From NCBI GenBank assembly GCA_030267565.1, contig BRXU01000006.1, positions 2,406,001 to 2,470,000 of the forward strand: a stretch of DNA of 64,000 nucleotides, in the 5' to 3' direction. Origin of the DNA: Pleodorina starrii. Taxonomy: Eukaryota > Chlorophyta > Chlorophyceae > Chlamydomonadales > Volvocaceae. The position numbers and the translations under genes were made by a program. Below the pieces are notes generated by a model. That model was not told where the DNA came from and ran no database searches. It saw only the letters and a program-made list of their open reading frames with translations. Shown here one piece after another: positions 11,211 to 22,084 of the stretch; the stretch's first letter is position 1, and every line of letters starts with the position of its first letter.

Positions 11211-14200
11211 ATGGTGCCAAACGAGACCGAGCCGCAGCTACTACTGCGGGCCAAGGTGGGGATTGATAGCATGTTTGCGGCTTGTCCGCAAGCCAAACCG
11301 CGGGTTACGGCACACGTCCCGTCGTACGCCACGGCGTTCGTAGATCCACACCTTTCGTTGCTGAGCTGCAACGGCCCATGAGCCTCTGGTCTGTCAGGAG
11401 GAATGTACTAGCTCATAGGAGCTTGTAACATTGCGGCAACGGGCAAGGACCGGAAGGCGCGTGGCGCCTCGCATCCGTCCGAATGGGCCCCCAATCGCTC
11501 TACCGCTGTGCTGCGCCCCTTCCCTCCCCGGCTGCAGGGCTACCCCTACCCTCGCCCCGACACCTCCTTCCTTTTCGTGCGCGGGGAGGTGCTCGAGTTC
11601 GACAACGACCAGTGGCGCGGCCTCAATCACATGCACGAGATCGTGGGCCGATGCGGGTGGGTTACGGGATGGGCGGGAACGGGGACGGCGGGAGGTAACT
11701 ACTCGCCTGCTCGGCCCAACGCCATCAACCTGCCAAGCTCAGCATTCCTACTTTGTCATTGACCTCTTGGTATTTATTAAATTTTCTTCGCCTCTTTCCC
11801 CTTGACGCTTTTCCACTCGGTGTGTGCCCGCCTGTCAGCTTGCCTGCTCCGACTGCCGTACTCTACCCACCTCGTGGTGCGAGCTACCTGGTCGTGCCTT
11901 CGGACGTGCTACTCCGACCGCCCGCCTGCCCCCCCGGCCAGCCCCTCCCTCTCCGCCTCCTTCCCCCCCCTCCCCCCCCCCTTACCACCACCACCACCGT
12001 CCTCGTCGCCCTCCTCTACCGCCGTCCTCTACCGCCGTCGTTGCCGCCAGGTCCTCCGCCGCCGAGTTCTGCTCCTCCCGCGGTTTGGACCTGGTGGGTC
12101 TGTCCCGCGAGGATCTGTTCGTGCCGGTGCTGGCCATCGGCAGCAACGCGGGACCCGAGCAGCTGCGGAGGAAGTACCCGGAGGCGGACTTCCCCGACTG
12201 CGTCATACCGGTAGGTCGCCGGGGGGCTGAGGAGCTGGGGTGTGTGTCTTTTGGGGGGGCGGGCGGGCGGGCGGTGTAGGGTGAGCTGAGGAACCGGGCT
12301 GTGCATGTGGGTGTGGGTGTGCATGGGTTTTGGCGTAGTGCTGGTGGGTTGGTGGGAAGTAAAGATGGTACCGGAAAGATGGTACAGGAAAAATGGTTTC
12401 GGGGCGGCTTCACGTGGCGTGTAATGTCCGGACCGACGGGTCGGGCAGGCGTGGCGGTGATGAACCTGATGGGAGATCGCTGTGACGGTTGGCGGTTGCG
12501 CCGTGTCTGATCTCGTTGGGGCCCGGGGTAGGCAGCTGGGGTCGCAGAAGCCCGGGGTGCGCTGTGGCAGGCGCGCTGAGTCACACGTGCAGGAAGAACA
12601 AGGCAGGAGGAGAGGCCACCGCACGCGCCCGACGGGTGTTTTGAGGCCTGGGCCCCCCACTACCACCACCACCACCACCACCCACCAATCCCGCCCCCCC
12701 CACTGTCCTCGTCAGGTGGTCCAGGTGGCTCTGGAGGACTTTGACGTGGTCTACACGCCGTACATCGCCTCGTACGGCTCCTGTACGGCGACTTTGGAGC
12801 ACTCGCCGGGCACGGTGACATCCATCTTTATCACGTACCTGGTGAGCCTGTGCACACGACAGCGGCGGCTTGGCCACCCGGGGGGCGGGTGGCTTATCCA
12901 CGTATAGGCCGGAGCCCTTGGGCGGGGAGGGGGACCGGTGTGAGTATTGAGTTGCGCCGCTCAACGGAAAGTGCAGTGCGTGTGTTGCCTTCCCGGTTAC
13001 GTGCGCACCGCCCGGCAGGTGATCCATCACCACCATCATTTGCCACCTTGTCTGCACCACATGTCTGAACCTGCAACCTGCTGCCTGAATCCTGAGGAGG
13101 GATACGGTATATTCGGCTGCCTTCCTGCCTTTGGCTGCTTGCTTGCTTGCCTGACCACCGTGGAATCAAATCCCCTCCGGCCTCCCTTCCCTCCGCCTCC
13201 CCTCCCTTTTCGCCTCCCCTCCCTTCTGTCAACCAGTAGGCTGTCAACCACTTCTTTATTCTCCCTTCTCCCCTCCCCTCCCTTTCCCTCCCGTCGAAAA
13301 CATTCACCTTCCCTCCCCTGCCTCCCTCCCCTCCCCCCCAGACGCCCCCGCTGATGGAGCGCATGCACGCCACCGAGGGGGGCTACAACCTGTGCCGACT
13401 GACGGAGCTGCGGCTGCACGTGGCGCCGAGGGGGCAGCAGGACTGCACCGGGGGCGCCGCCACTGCCACCACCGCCGCCGCCTCCGCCATCGCACCGGCT
13501 TCGACCGGGGCGCCGGCTGAGACGGAGGACGGCATGGCGGCGAGCCAGCTGGCAGCGGCGGCAGGGGCGGGCCCCAGCAGCTGCTTTGAGGTCCTCGACT
13601 GGGTGTACCAGTACAACCACAAGCTGGGCTGCATCCAAATGCCACTGCGGGGACAGGAAGGTGGGTCTGCCGGATTCCACCAGGCCGCGGCGGCGAGTCG
13701 GGCCGTGGTGGCGTTTGCTGGCTTGTCACCGTAGCTTCAGCGCATTTGCTAGCTGCGCGAGTCGGGGTGGACTCTGGGCTGTGGCGGCAGGGCCGTGGGG
13801 AAGCGGCCGGGTGCCGCTTGCGTGGAGAAGGGTGAAAAAGGGCCCACCGTGCCTGGCGTGGTGTGCCGAGTTCAGGACCTGCGAAGGGAAAGCAGCCGCG
13901 CCGCGAGCGGCGCGGTGAGCTTTGCTGCAAGCACCGGCAACACGTTCTCCTGTGCGCAGCGCAACGCGGTGCAACGCACTCCACAGCGATTGCCGCCTCC
14001 GAGAAAGTAGAAAGATCGCCTGCATGCCGGGCGAGGCACGCAGGCCTGTGCACGGCGCACGGTTAGGCAGGAATGGTGTACCGGTGGTGCTGTTTGCACC
14101 CGAGCTGGACTTTGACCACCGTCGTTGCACCGGGTGGACGGCTGGCTGTGTGTTGCGCCCCGCAGGCAGCCCTGTCGCCATTGCGGAGATCCCGGCCATC

Positions 14201-14940
14201 CGGAGGGCCTTCCCGGCTGCCAGTCAGGTGCAGATGCTGACTGCCCTGAAGGAGGCGCTCGAGAACCCCAACTCGTTCGGGCCCCTGGCGCCCGTGGCAA
14301 TGCCTGGTAGGGCGGGGCGGGGCGGGGCGGGGCGGGGCGGGGCGGGGCGGGGCGGGGCGGGGCGGGGCGGGGCGGGGCGGGGCGGGGCGGGGCGGGGCGG
14401 GGCGGGGCGGGGCGGGGCGGGGCGGGGCGGGGCCTCCTTCCGCGCACCGACAGTCGGGGTGTTACACGTCGGGGTGTCACACGTTACACGGGGGTTCGCA
14501 CGAGCAGAGGGGGGCGCGTGCGACGGTGTTTGTATGACTGTACGCACCGTGCAGCGGGAGAGAGGGTAAGAAACTCGAGTGCCCGGAGGGAGGTTGGGCG
14601 GATAATCTTCCCTTCTCCGCTTTTCTGGTTGAAAACCTTGGTGGTCAAACGGCTTTGTTCGGCTTCTTGGCCGTGTGCACGCACCGTTTTCTCCAGGAGG
14701 TCCGCCTCCCATACTGACATGGCTTCCACCCTCGCTTCGCCTTGGTATTTTATCCTTATCTCGTGACTCAAGATCCCTTCGGAATCCCGTTCTGCAGGTT
14801 CTGTGGAAGACGACGGTTTAGACCAATGGATACTACACATGGTTCGAGACGATCAGGCACGGAAAAGGGCGTGCTGCAGGCTGGCGAAGTGCGCACGGCC
14901 CTTCACTTACCCATCATGTGAAATTGTCGCCGCTTTGTAG
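11211..14940 (+). CDS. Gamma-glutamylcyclotransferase-like (GGCT/AIG2 fold) protein, 7 exons
   Basis: Predicted 350-aa protein. Exons: 11211-11255, 11538-11656, 12051-12210, 12716-12841, 13342-13660, 14166-14306, 14798-14940; all phases close. Exon 3 carries VLAIGSN (residues 81-87), resembling the GGCT-fold substrate-binding YGSN loop. Exon 4 carries an IASYGSCTATLEHSPGT stretch. Exon 5 starts with a helix leading to TEGGYNLCRL, where Glu162 sits in the position expected for the catalytic Glu of the DxxEGxxY motif. A Gly/Ala/Thr-rich insert lies at about residues 183-215. GGCTs release 5-oxoproline from gamma-glutamyl compounds, but the substrate here is unknown and the protein is larger than classical GGCT (about 190 aa). 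Exons 3-6 are well supported. Exon 1 (15 codons from ATG at 11211) and the last exon were chosen because they restore frame and supply start and stop, so they are less certain. Intron 6 begins with a (GGGGC)n array. Confidence 0.75.
14309..14432 (+). repeat. (GGGGC)n pentanucleotide microsatellite
   Basis: About 24 perfect GGGGC units run uninterrupted. The array begins just after the splice donor of intron 6 of the GGCT-like gene (donor at 14307). The G-rich strand is the sense (pre-mRNA) strand. The array keeps several reading frames open, producing spurious Pro/Ala- or Gly/Arg-repeat ORFs on both strands. Confidence 0.97.
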
Positions 14941-15295
14941 GTTGTCTGTCTCATTATAGCATTTTGCACGGCCGCAACGTTTTGTCTGGCTTCGGGTGGA
15001 GGTGGAGGCAACTGTCGGGCAGATTATTGTGACGATTCTTTCCCGTACCATTCTTCTGCCGTACATCTCCGTCCAAAGCTCTGTTACTCTCAATCCGAAT
15101 GCATGTTCATAACTATTGGGCCATGGCCAGACCAGGGTAACCGTCTGAGGACTAGCGAACCCTACGTTGACACGGTTATTTTCCACTGGAACAGTGACAG
15201 ATACAGCGTCAGGTTCGCACATCGACGGCACGCACGTGCATTGATATCATCCCGGCAAGGAAAAACGGGCTTGCGACCTGATGCCTCGAAGCACC

Positions 15296-15300
15296 TGTAA
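15296..15300 (+). terminator. Putative TGTAA polyadenylation signal of the GGCT-like gene
   Basis: First TGTAA on the plus strand after the TAG at 14938-14940, implying a 3' UTR of about 360 nt. Confidence 0.4.
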
Positions 15301-15528
15301 AATCAATTTCTCCACCAGACAGCGTTCTTACTCACATGTTCGCCGCTCCGAAATGGGATACGCTTGAGATGAACGCCCTGACGCTAAACTGTTAGATGCA
15401 CGACAGGACGTCACTGAACGCAGACAAAATGTGTGCGACCAAAGACAGGAGATGATTACTTCTGCGGAATGGCAGCCGAACGGATGGAACTCTCCGACAT
15501 TGTGACTTCACCACACTTTTACACGTTA

Positions 15529-15540
15529 CACGGCACGCGG
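15529..15540 (-). terminator. Putative TGTAA polyadenylation signals of importin-alpha
   Basis: Two closely spaced TGTAA pentamers on the minus strand (TTACA at 15529-15533 and 15536-15540) follow the importin-alpha stop. They imply a 3' UTR of roughly 1 kb, long but normal for these algae. Confidence 0.35.
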
Positions 15541-16530
15541 GATTAACCGTCTCCAAATCATGCGGAGACAGGCGTGCCCGTTACCGTTCCCAAAGTCCGT
15601 CAGGGTAAAAAGAATCACTTTGTCAAACAAGGTCAGGAAGAACAGACACGACGAAACAAGTTATGCAAACTTGAACGGAACGCCGAGACGCGGCAGGCAC
15701 GGTAGCACTGAACGGCAATACCCAAGGCGACAAGTGCGTCCCGCTGCACATAAAACCATCGCACGTCGGGTTATGGCGTTGGTGATTGAGTGGCAAGAAT
15801 GTACTCGAATAAATTTATGTACCGTATCACAATCACCAACGCCAAAACCCCAAAACCAGGGAAAATTGACTATCACACATGCGCGAAGCACAGCAAGACC
15901 GAGGACTCTCCACCTCTCCCAAATCATGAAGCACGACGAACTCCCAGCCGCGGCAAAACAACACCATCTCGCTCATACACATAAAACGCATTTCACAGGT
16001 GTACGGTGCGCATAGCACGTTACCCGGTGACCACCACGCAAGCTACACGATGTTGCAGGACAGGGGCACACACTGCTTATGTCATGAGTTCTTCAGTAAT
16101 TGCGACCCTCGCATTCAAATGGGTTCTGGCGGTACTTCTGAGCAGCGCACGAAGCACGACACAACTGGACGCGACATATTACGCCCGGAACTATGACAAA
16201 CCATGCTAAAAGGTACCTAACTGGCGCTCTACCCCGTGGCCAATCGTTAGCCAGCATTGCCCTCCGCCTTGCCAGTGGACACACTACATTCGAAAAGCTG
16301 AGCGTTGCAGTGATACGCCCATAAAACTAAAGCCCATTTCCCACATCAAACCTGCCAGCACCAAAGCTCCTGCTAACGTGATCGAGAACTGACGCGAGCA
16401 GTTGCATACCCTCAGCAGCAGAACCTCCTGCAGGTACCTTGATGCGGCCTCGCAATCGCATACCAAAAAATGACAGCACAAGTAGCCTGCTTCCTCCCTG
16501 GCCCTGATGGATCAGAAGCGAAGATGGACC

Positions 16531-19234
16531 TCACTGGAAGTTGAACTGAGGCGCAGCGCCGCCCTGTGACTCCCCAAAACTGAAGCCTTGCGTCTGGGGG
16601 ACGCCGAATGCGTACGTGTTGCCGGTGGGGTTGACACCTGAGGAGATGATGGCAACGCCCCAAGATTAAATTGATCGCACTGGAGCCACTGCAGCAAATG
16701 CGCAAGCATGAACTCTTCAACAACTTCAGCTGCCAGACGTTAGGCACGGAGTCTCTAGACGACGGACCCATATCAAACAAGGGATCTGGGAAGAGGTGAA
16801 ATCAACTTACCAGGCGCTAGGTTCTGGTCCTCGCCCTCGTCCACGTCGAAGTACGTCTCCAGGATGTGGACGGCCTTCTCGTAAAGGTCCTCATTGGGGT
16901 GGTCTTGCAGGTGCTCGATCTTATCGAGGCCGTCCGCGTCCTCGATCATCTGGGCGTACGGGTTGACACCCATGCCGCCGGGCATGTTGCGCTCTTGCTG
17001 GCCTATCTTGAGGATGTTCTCCAGTCCCTCCAGTGCGACGGTGATGATGCGGACGTCCGCAACCGTGAGCAGGTCGCACAGAGGCTTGATGGCATTGTTC
17101 TGAACCAGGTACTTAATCTGTTCCGCCGTGCCGCCCGAGGTCGCGTTGCTAATCGCCCACGCCGCCTCCTTCTTGATGTCAAACTCAGCGTTCGACAGAA
17201 GGGCGATGAGCGGTGGAATGAGGCCCGAATCGATGACCGACTGGATCTGATCCTTGGTGCCCGCCGTGATGTTGGAGACGGTCCAGCACGCCTACGCGGG
17301 CCGAAGGTGGTAGGGGCATGATCGCAAGGTGGTAGGGGCATGATCGCAAGCCCATGTGTGTCTCACCCAACATCCTCATTAACCAGATGATCTGTGGTAA
17401 CGCTTGCACAGCCCCGCCCAATGTAGGCGATGTGGTTGGCTGATCCAACCGCCGCCCGATCCGTACAGTCTATGAACAGCATGACGGGCGGCATGATAAC
17501 TGCATGATGCCAACCTTCTGCTTCCAAACCCGTATCATCTCGTTACCCCAACAATATATCCTGGTACGTACCTCTTTCTTGATGCTCTTCTTATGGTTCG
17601 TCATCAGGAGGTTGTGCAGGCATGCCAGGGCGCCGCAGTTGATGATCACCTGGGTCTGCATGTCGTTGCCGGTGACGATGTTCCCCACGGTACGCAGAGC
17701 GGGCACAAGGACGCCCGGGGACGAGTGCCTGGGGATTTTACATGGGGCGGGGGACATAAAGCAGTGAATCCGTGCGGCGCCGTGCCCAGGGTAAGGAGCG
17801 ACATGTCCATATGCACCGCAACGCGATGCGTGCCCTTGTGCACCATTACAATGAGCATGTAGGACACAATGCGGGCACCCACAGGAGAGATTTTGGTGAA
17901 TCAACTCACAGGAGGAGTTCAACCAGGCGGCGGCACACTCCCGACTCAATCACTTTGTCAATGCGGTCGTTGTCGCCGTCAGACAGGTATGACAAGGCCC
18001 AGCACGCGTCCGTCAGCACCTCCTCGTCCGTGTGGTGGATAAGGCGCGCAAGCGTCGGCAACGCCTGCCTCGTCTGCGCGTACGATGAAAGAAACAGTTT
18101 GATGAAGGTGACCACACTGGTTCAGACCCTCGAGCGGTTCCGCGAGCGGGCAAGCCAGCTGCACACTTACCACGGTGAAGTTGGGGGCGGGCTTGCCGCG
18201 GCAGAAGTTCGACAGCGTCCACGTCGCGTTGCGAAGCATGGAAATTTTGCTGTTCTCCTTAAGCTGCTCCAGCAAAGGCGGCAGGGCGCTGTGTCCGAGC
18301 ACGTAGTCGCGGCACTTGGGAGAGTCGCCGGCGATGTTGCCGAGGGCCCACACCGCCTGAGGAACGGGGGACACGACATCATCACGGACGCTCCTTGACG
18401 CAATCGAAACCTAGTGCACCAACTTAGCACGTCACCGCACCTGCTCGCGGACGTCATCGTTGGGTGAGTTCAGGAGTGCGACGAAGATAGGAACCGCGTT
18501 ATGGTCTATCACCACCTTGGTGTGCTCCGACGTGCCCGACGCGACGTTGGTGAGGGCCCAAGCAGCCTCGAACTACAGAATGTGAAAGCCATTTGTTAGA
18601 ATTGGAACCCTTCAAACGGCACGTCGAAGAACATTTTTCACCTGCAGCTGCGGGGTGTCGTGCCGCTCAAGGAACTCGACGAACTTGGGAATCACGCCCG
18701 TCTTGATGACCTCCTCGATAGGAGGATTGCGCTCTGTGATAGAATGGCAAGTGGCGTTAAGGGTCGCCGAGATGGCGCGCACCTCCCGTCCCGCGCTCAG
18801 CACGCACCAATCGAAAGCAGCTTCCTGAAACGCTGGGTGGCATCGTACTGCTCGCTAGTGTTTCCATGGAAGACGCCGTGCACCATCATGGGCAGCTCGT
18901 CGAGCTGGTGCTGCGCAGAGGAACATGAAGCCCCGATCGGCAAAGTGCAGAACCGGACCTCGCCGAAAAACAGTGACAGAAGTCCCATCGTATGTAGAAG
19001 ACATCAGAAAAGCATGCTTGACCTTACCCGCCCAACAGAGTTCTTTGTGCTGTCCTCAATGCCAAAGTTCGCCGTCGCCGAGGCCGGCGCAAAGGTGGAG
19101 CGCTTCTTCTGCAGGTTCTCATCACGCTTGTTCTGGCGGAGAGCGATAATGTTATCCTCGCGCTTGCGGCGGGCCTCCTCCGCATCAATGCCCTTCTTGT
19201 ACTCCTTCTTACGGGTAGCGTCCGGGCGGAGCAT
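16531..19234 (-). CDS. IPA1: Importin subunit alpha (karyopherin alpha), 9 exons
   Basis: Nuclear import adaptor: binds classical nuclear localisation signals through armadillo repeats and importin-beta through an N-terminal IBB domain. Exons: 19234-19028, 18910-18808, 18733-18642, 18572-18441, 18356-18171, 18073-17910, 17728-17572, 17291-16811, 16637-16531, giving 542 aa, the normal family length. Residues 1-69 are the basic IBB ([19 protein letters not shown]). ARM repeats follow, with typical helices such as [71 protein letters not shown] and [14 protein letters not shown]. These carry the conserved Trp/Asn pairs of the NLS groove. The C-terminus is Gly/Gln/Phe-rich and ends [15 protein letters not shown]. 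The ATG is preceded by CAAA and opens the IBB directly. A 20-bp direct duplication lies in intron 7 (about 17306-17350). Confidence 0.97.
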
Positions 19235-22084
19235 TTTGGCAGAGGGAGCGGACCTACAGTAACAACGTCTAGGATTAAATGCGAACGCGTATTTATGGTA
19301 CCGCTACGGAAACCTGGTGGTAGTGAAGGTTTCGTAGGGGGGGAATTTTTATGTGGAAATCGAGTTTCAAAACAGGGGGTTTGCGGCCTCCCTGGCGCGG
19401 ATGCACGGAAGAAACAAGCTCACCTTCCCGCCATCCCAGAGAACAAACAAAGTTGAATGGCTTATCATGCGACATATGGTGGCCACTAGCAGCGCTTTGA
19501 AAGCGTCCCACCAAAGTGTAGCCCACGATTTCCAGCCAAAATGCTTTGAACAGGCTGGGGCCGTGCCGCATCAGGCCTCATAATGAGCAGTCATGTTGCA
19601 TTGTGACCGCGTGCAAAGAACGCCGGCAGGAAGGAAGGGCCAAATATGCCGGGCAAAATGGCAGTTGGGGTTCACACGGAATGCACAGGCGTGCATGTGT
19701 ATGGGCTTGCATAAACTATAATAAACTGTTATGCGTCAAAGCGTGCTATTGTGCGGATGAAACCCCAAGTGCTGCCCGGTGTTGCCTCCTGCCTAGCTGA
19801 AATTGATGTGTCGGCCCACTAGACGAGCGCATTTAGACTGCGATACATGGCAATGCGAAGCGCGGGTCATCAATATGTGAGATTAGAAAGAAACCTACCC
19901 TGGCCGTGGCAGTCTACACTGAATGAAGGTAAGTTCCCCGCGCGCTTACGATAACTTCCAGGTCGGCCCCTGCCAACCCTTGCCCATCCAGTGACTTGTA
20001 TTGAAGCTCTCCAATGTTCGTGCCTTAGCAGGCGGTTTGGTTGGGGGGGTGCGGTGATCCTTCGTAAATTTCGCGATAAGTTATGGGGCATCCCATCCCA
20101 GCAGTGGTGCAGTGGACTTGAGGCCTCTGAAGGGTCCGTCGGGGGCAGAGCTGGCGGCACAGGTGGCCCTCCATTGTTGTGAAAGCGACAAGGGCCGAGG
20201 GAAAGCCCAACCAGGCTGTGCAGATGGGGACGGGTCGGGGGTTTCAGTGCCCTGGCGCTCTCCTGGAAAGGGAGACATGCTGCGGACTGGGGCTGCCCGT
20301 TCCTACACTTTCCTGCGGACGACTGCGGGGGCGGGCTGGCGCGCATCAGGCTCGTGGTGTCCTCTAGTCGCCCCACGTCCTCCAGTCGCCCCATCTTCAG
20401 GCTTCAGCCTGTACCCTTACGACTCCGAGGGCGGGCTGCTTAACGGCTTGCAGCCCAGCTGCGAGTCGCTGTTCGCAGACCGATGTTGAGTTCTCTGGGA
20501 CACCTGCTTTGTGGGCGTTCCGGTGCCTGTCGTTGCTTGGTGGTCCACGCGCTTGTCCCTGCCATCGAACACACGCTTCTGCCTGTCCGGTTTTGTCGTG
20601 ATGTTGGGAACGGTTGGGACGGATGCAACCGAACGAATCGGTTAGTGGACCTGACAGCGAGCGGTGGGCTGCAACCAAAAACCTGCCCTGAAGCTTCAAA
20701 CAAGTCGAGGCCGAAAGCTTGGGACAAGCAGGAAGCTGGCCGTCCCTCTCCGCTGGGGGTACCTTGAGCCGAGAGCACACTAGGAAGCCCGCCTACCACA
20801 CGCAGAGGGCCCGTGGGCTGGCTCGTGCCCACCTGGGCTATGTGTCCACCTGGGCTACGTGCGCTGTAAACCTGACTAGTGACGTGTAATGTCTGTGGGC
20901 GAGATGAACGTGTTTTGCCGCCACTGAAATTTCGTCGCGCCCCATTGTTCCTGCAGCGGAGGACACGGCCGTGCCTCACCTGGGTCCTGCAGGGTCATGT
21001 CGTGTCGTGAGCGGGGTGTGCCTAAATGCCATCTTTTTGTTGTATGCGTGTGTGCGTGTCGTGATACGGTGATAGTGAGTACAGTGTATACCCCCTGAAA
21101 GGTCGTTTTGGGGCCTAGAACCAGCGGGCCAGCTGACCGTGCACTGCGCGTTGTGATCGTGGCTGTCGCTGAGTAGAGTATTGTGTACGTCCTTGCACTC
21201 CATTACCCTTGGTACAACTCGTCGCGCTATGGGACGACGTGTGTGGCTATGCGCTATGGGGCCGTGCCTGACGGGACGGATAGGGCCAGCCGGGGCCGTG
21301 TCTGTCGTGCCTCGGCGTCGCGCCCACTTTTCGCGTAATTTTGGTTGTTCTTATTTCACAACGTTGGTTCCTCCTGCCTTGGTACTGATCAGATGACAAA
21401 TGATCTTTTCCACCCTGCCCCTGGTTCCGAACGGCAAGGTGGCCCGCCCTGCTCCACACGACGGGAAACGGTCCCACTACGTGCCGAGTGAGGTATGAAC
21501 CGTGTCGTGAAGTCCGGTGTCGGAGAGTTACACCGTGTAGCGGCTTTCCTTACCCCGGTCTCGCTGCGAATCCTGCCAATGAAGTGGCCGCTCCAGAGGG
21601 CTCCAGATCGGAACGATACAGCTCGCCGCAGTCTCCAGCGGCCCGCTGCGGCTCAGTGCAGCTCTCAAAGGGCAACCCAGCGCTACATTTACCGGTACCA
21701 GAAACGCCAAAACCACACCAAGCCCCCAGGCGGGCTGCCAAGCCTCCCCCAACGCCCAGCACGGCCGCTCTCGCCATACCACCACAGGCCGCCTCTTCCC
21801 CCGGGGCTCATGCGAAGCAGACGCAGCGAGCCAGCACCGTCACGCAAGCGCTCCCATCTGCTTAACAGTAACCCATCCGCACATCAGGCGCGAATCAGGC
21901 GCACGCGAGAAATGCCAGCCCTGCGCCAGACGGAGTCTCTCCGCGCTGCCGCGGCGCAGCCCCCGAGCCGCCTGCCTTGAGCCAACGCCTGTGCCGCACA
22001 AGGTTTTGGCCTCTGCTGGTCGGGCCGGGCCGGGCCCTCAGCTGCGGGCACTAACGGGGCCCGTCGCCCCTGTTGGGCCCACGC
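19235..22084. other. Intergenic region between importin-alpha and CWC27
   Basis: This 2.85-kb stretch holds the importin-alpha promoter and, at its right end, the CWC27 3' UTR. One weak coding hint exists: at about 20400-20489 (+) an acceptor-like CTTCAG is followed by an open frame (FSLYPYDSEGGLLNGLQPS, ending at a TGA), with a TGTAA near 20866. This could be the last exon of an unmodelled plus-strand gene, but no convincing upstream exon was found. Otherwise nothing is recognised. Confidence 0.4.
21538..21542 (-). terminator. Putative TGTAA polyadenylation signal of CWC27
   Basis: TTACA on the plus strand, 543 nt beyond the CWC27 stop on the minus strand, is the first such signal after the stop. 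Confidence 0.4.

Larger units (their letters stand above)
14941..16530. other. Convergent 3' intergenic region
   Basis: This stretch lies between the stops of the rightward GGCT-like gene and leftward importin-alpha. Composition is more AT-rich than the flanking exons. TGTAA-type signals for both genes are present. No coding exon was recognised; open frames are short and low in codon bias. It is most simply read as two long 3' UTRs plus a spacer. Confidence 0.5.

Noticed and set aside
13872..14712. Pro/Ala/Arg repeat ORFs across the GGGGC array
   Set aside because: Frames are open only because of the pentanucleotide repeat; the spliced gene skips this as intron 6.
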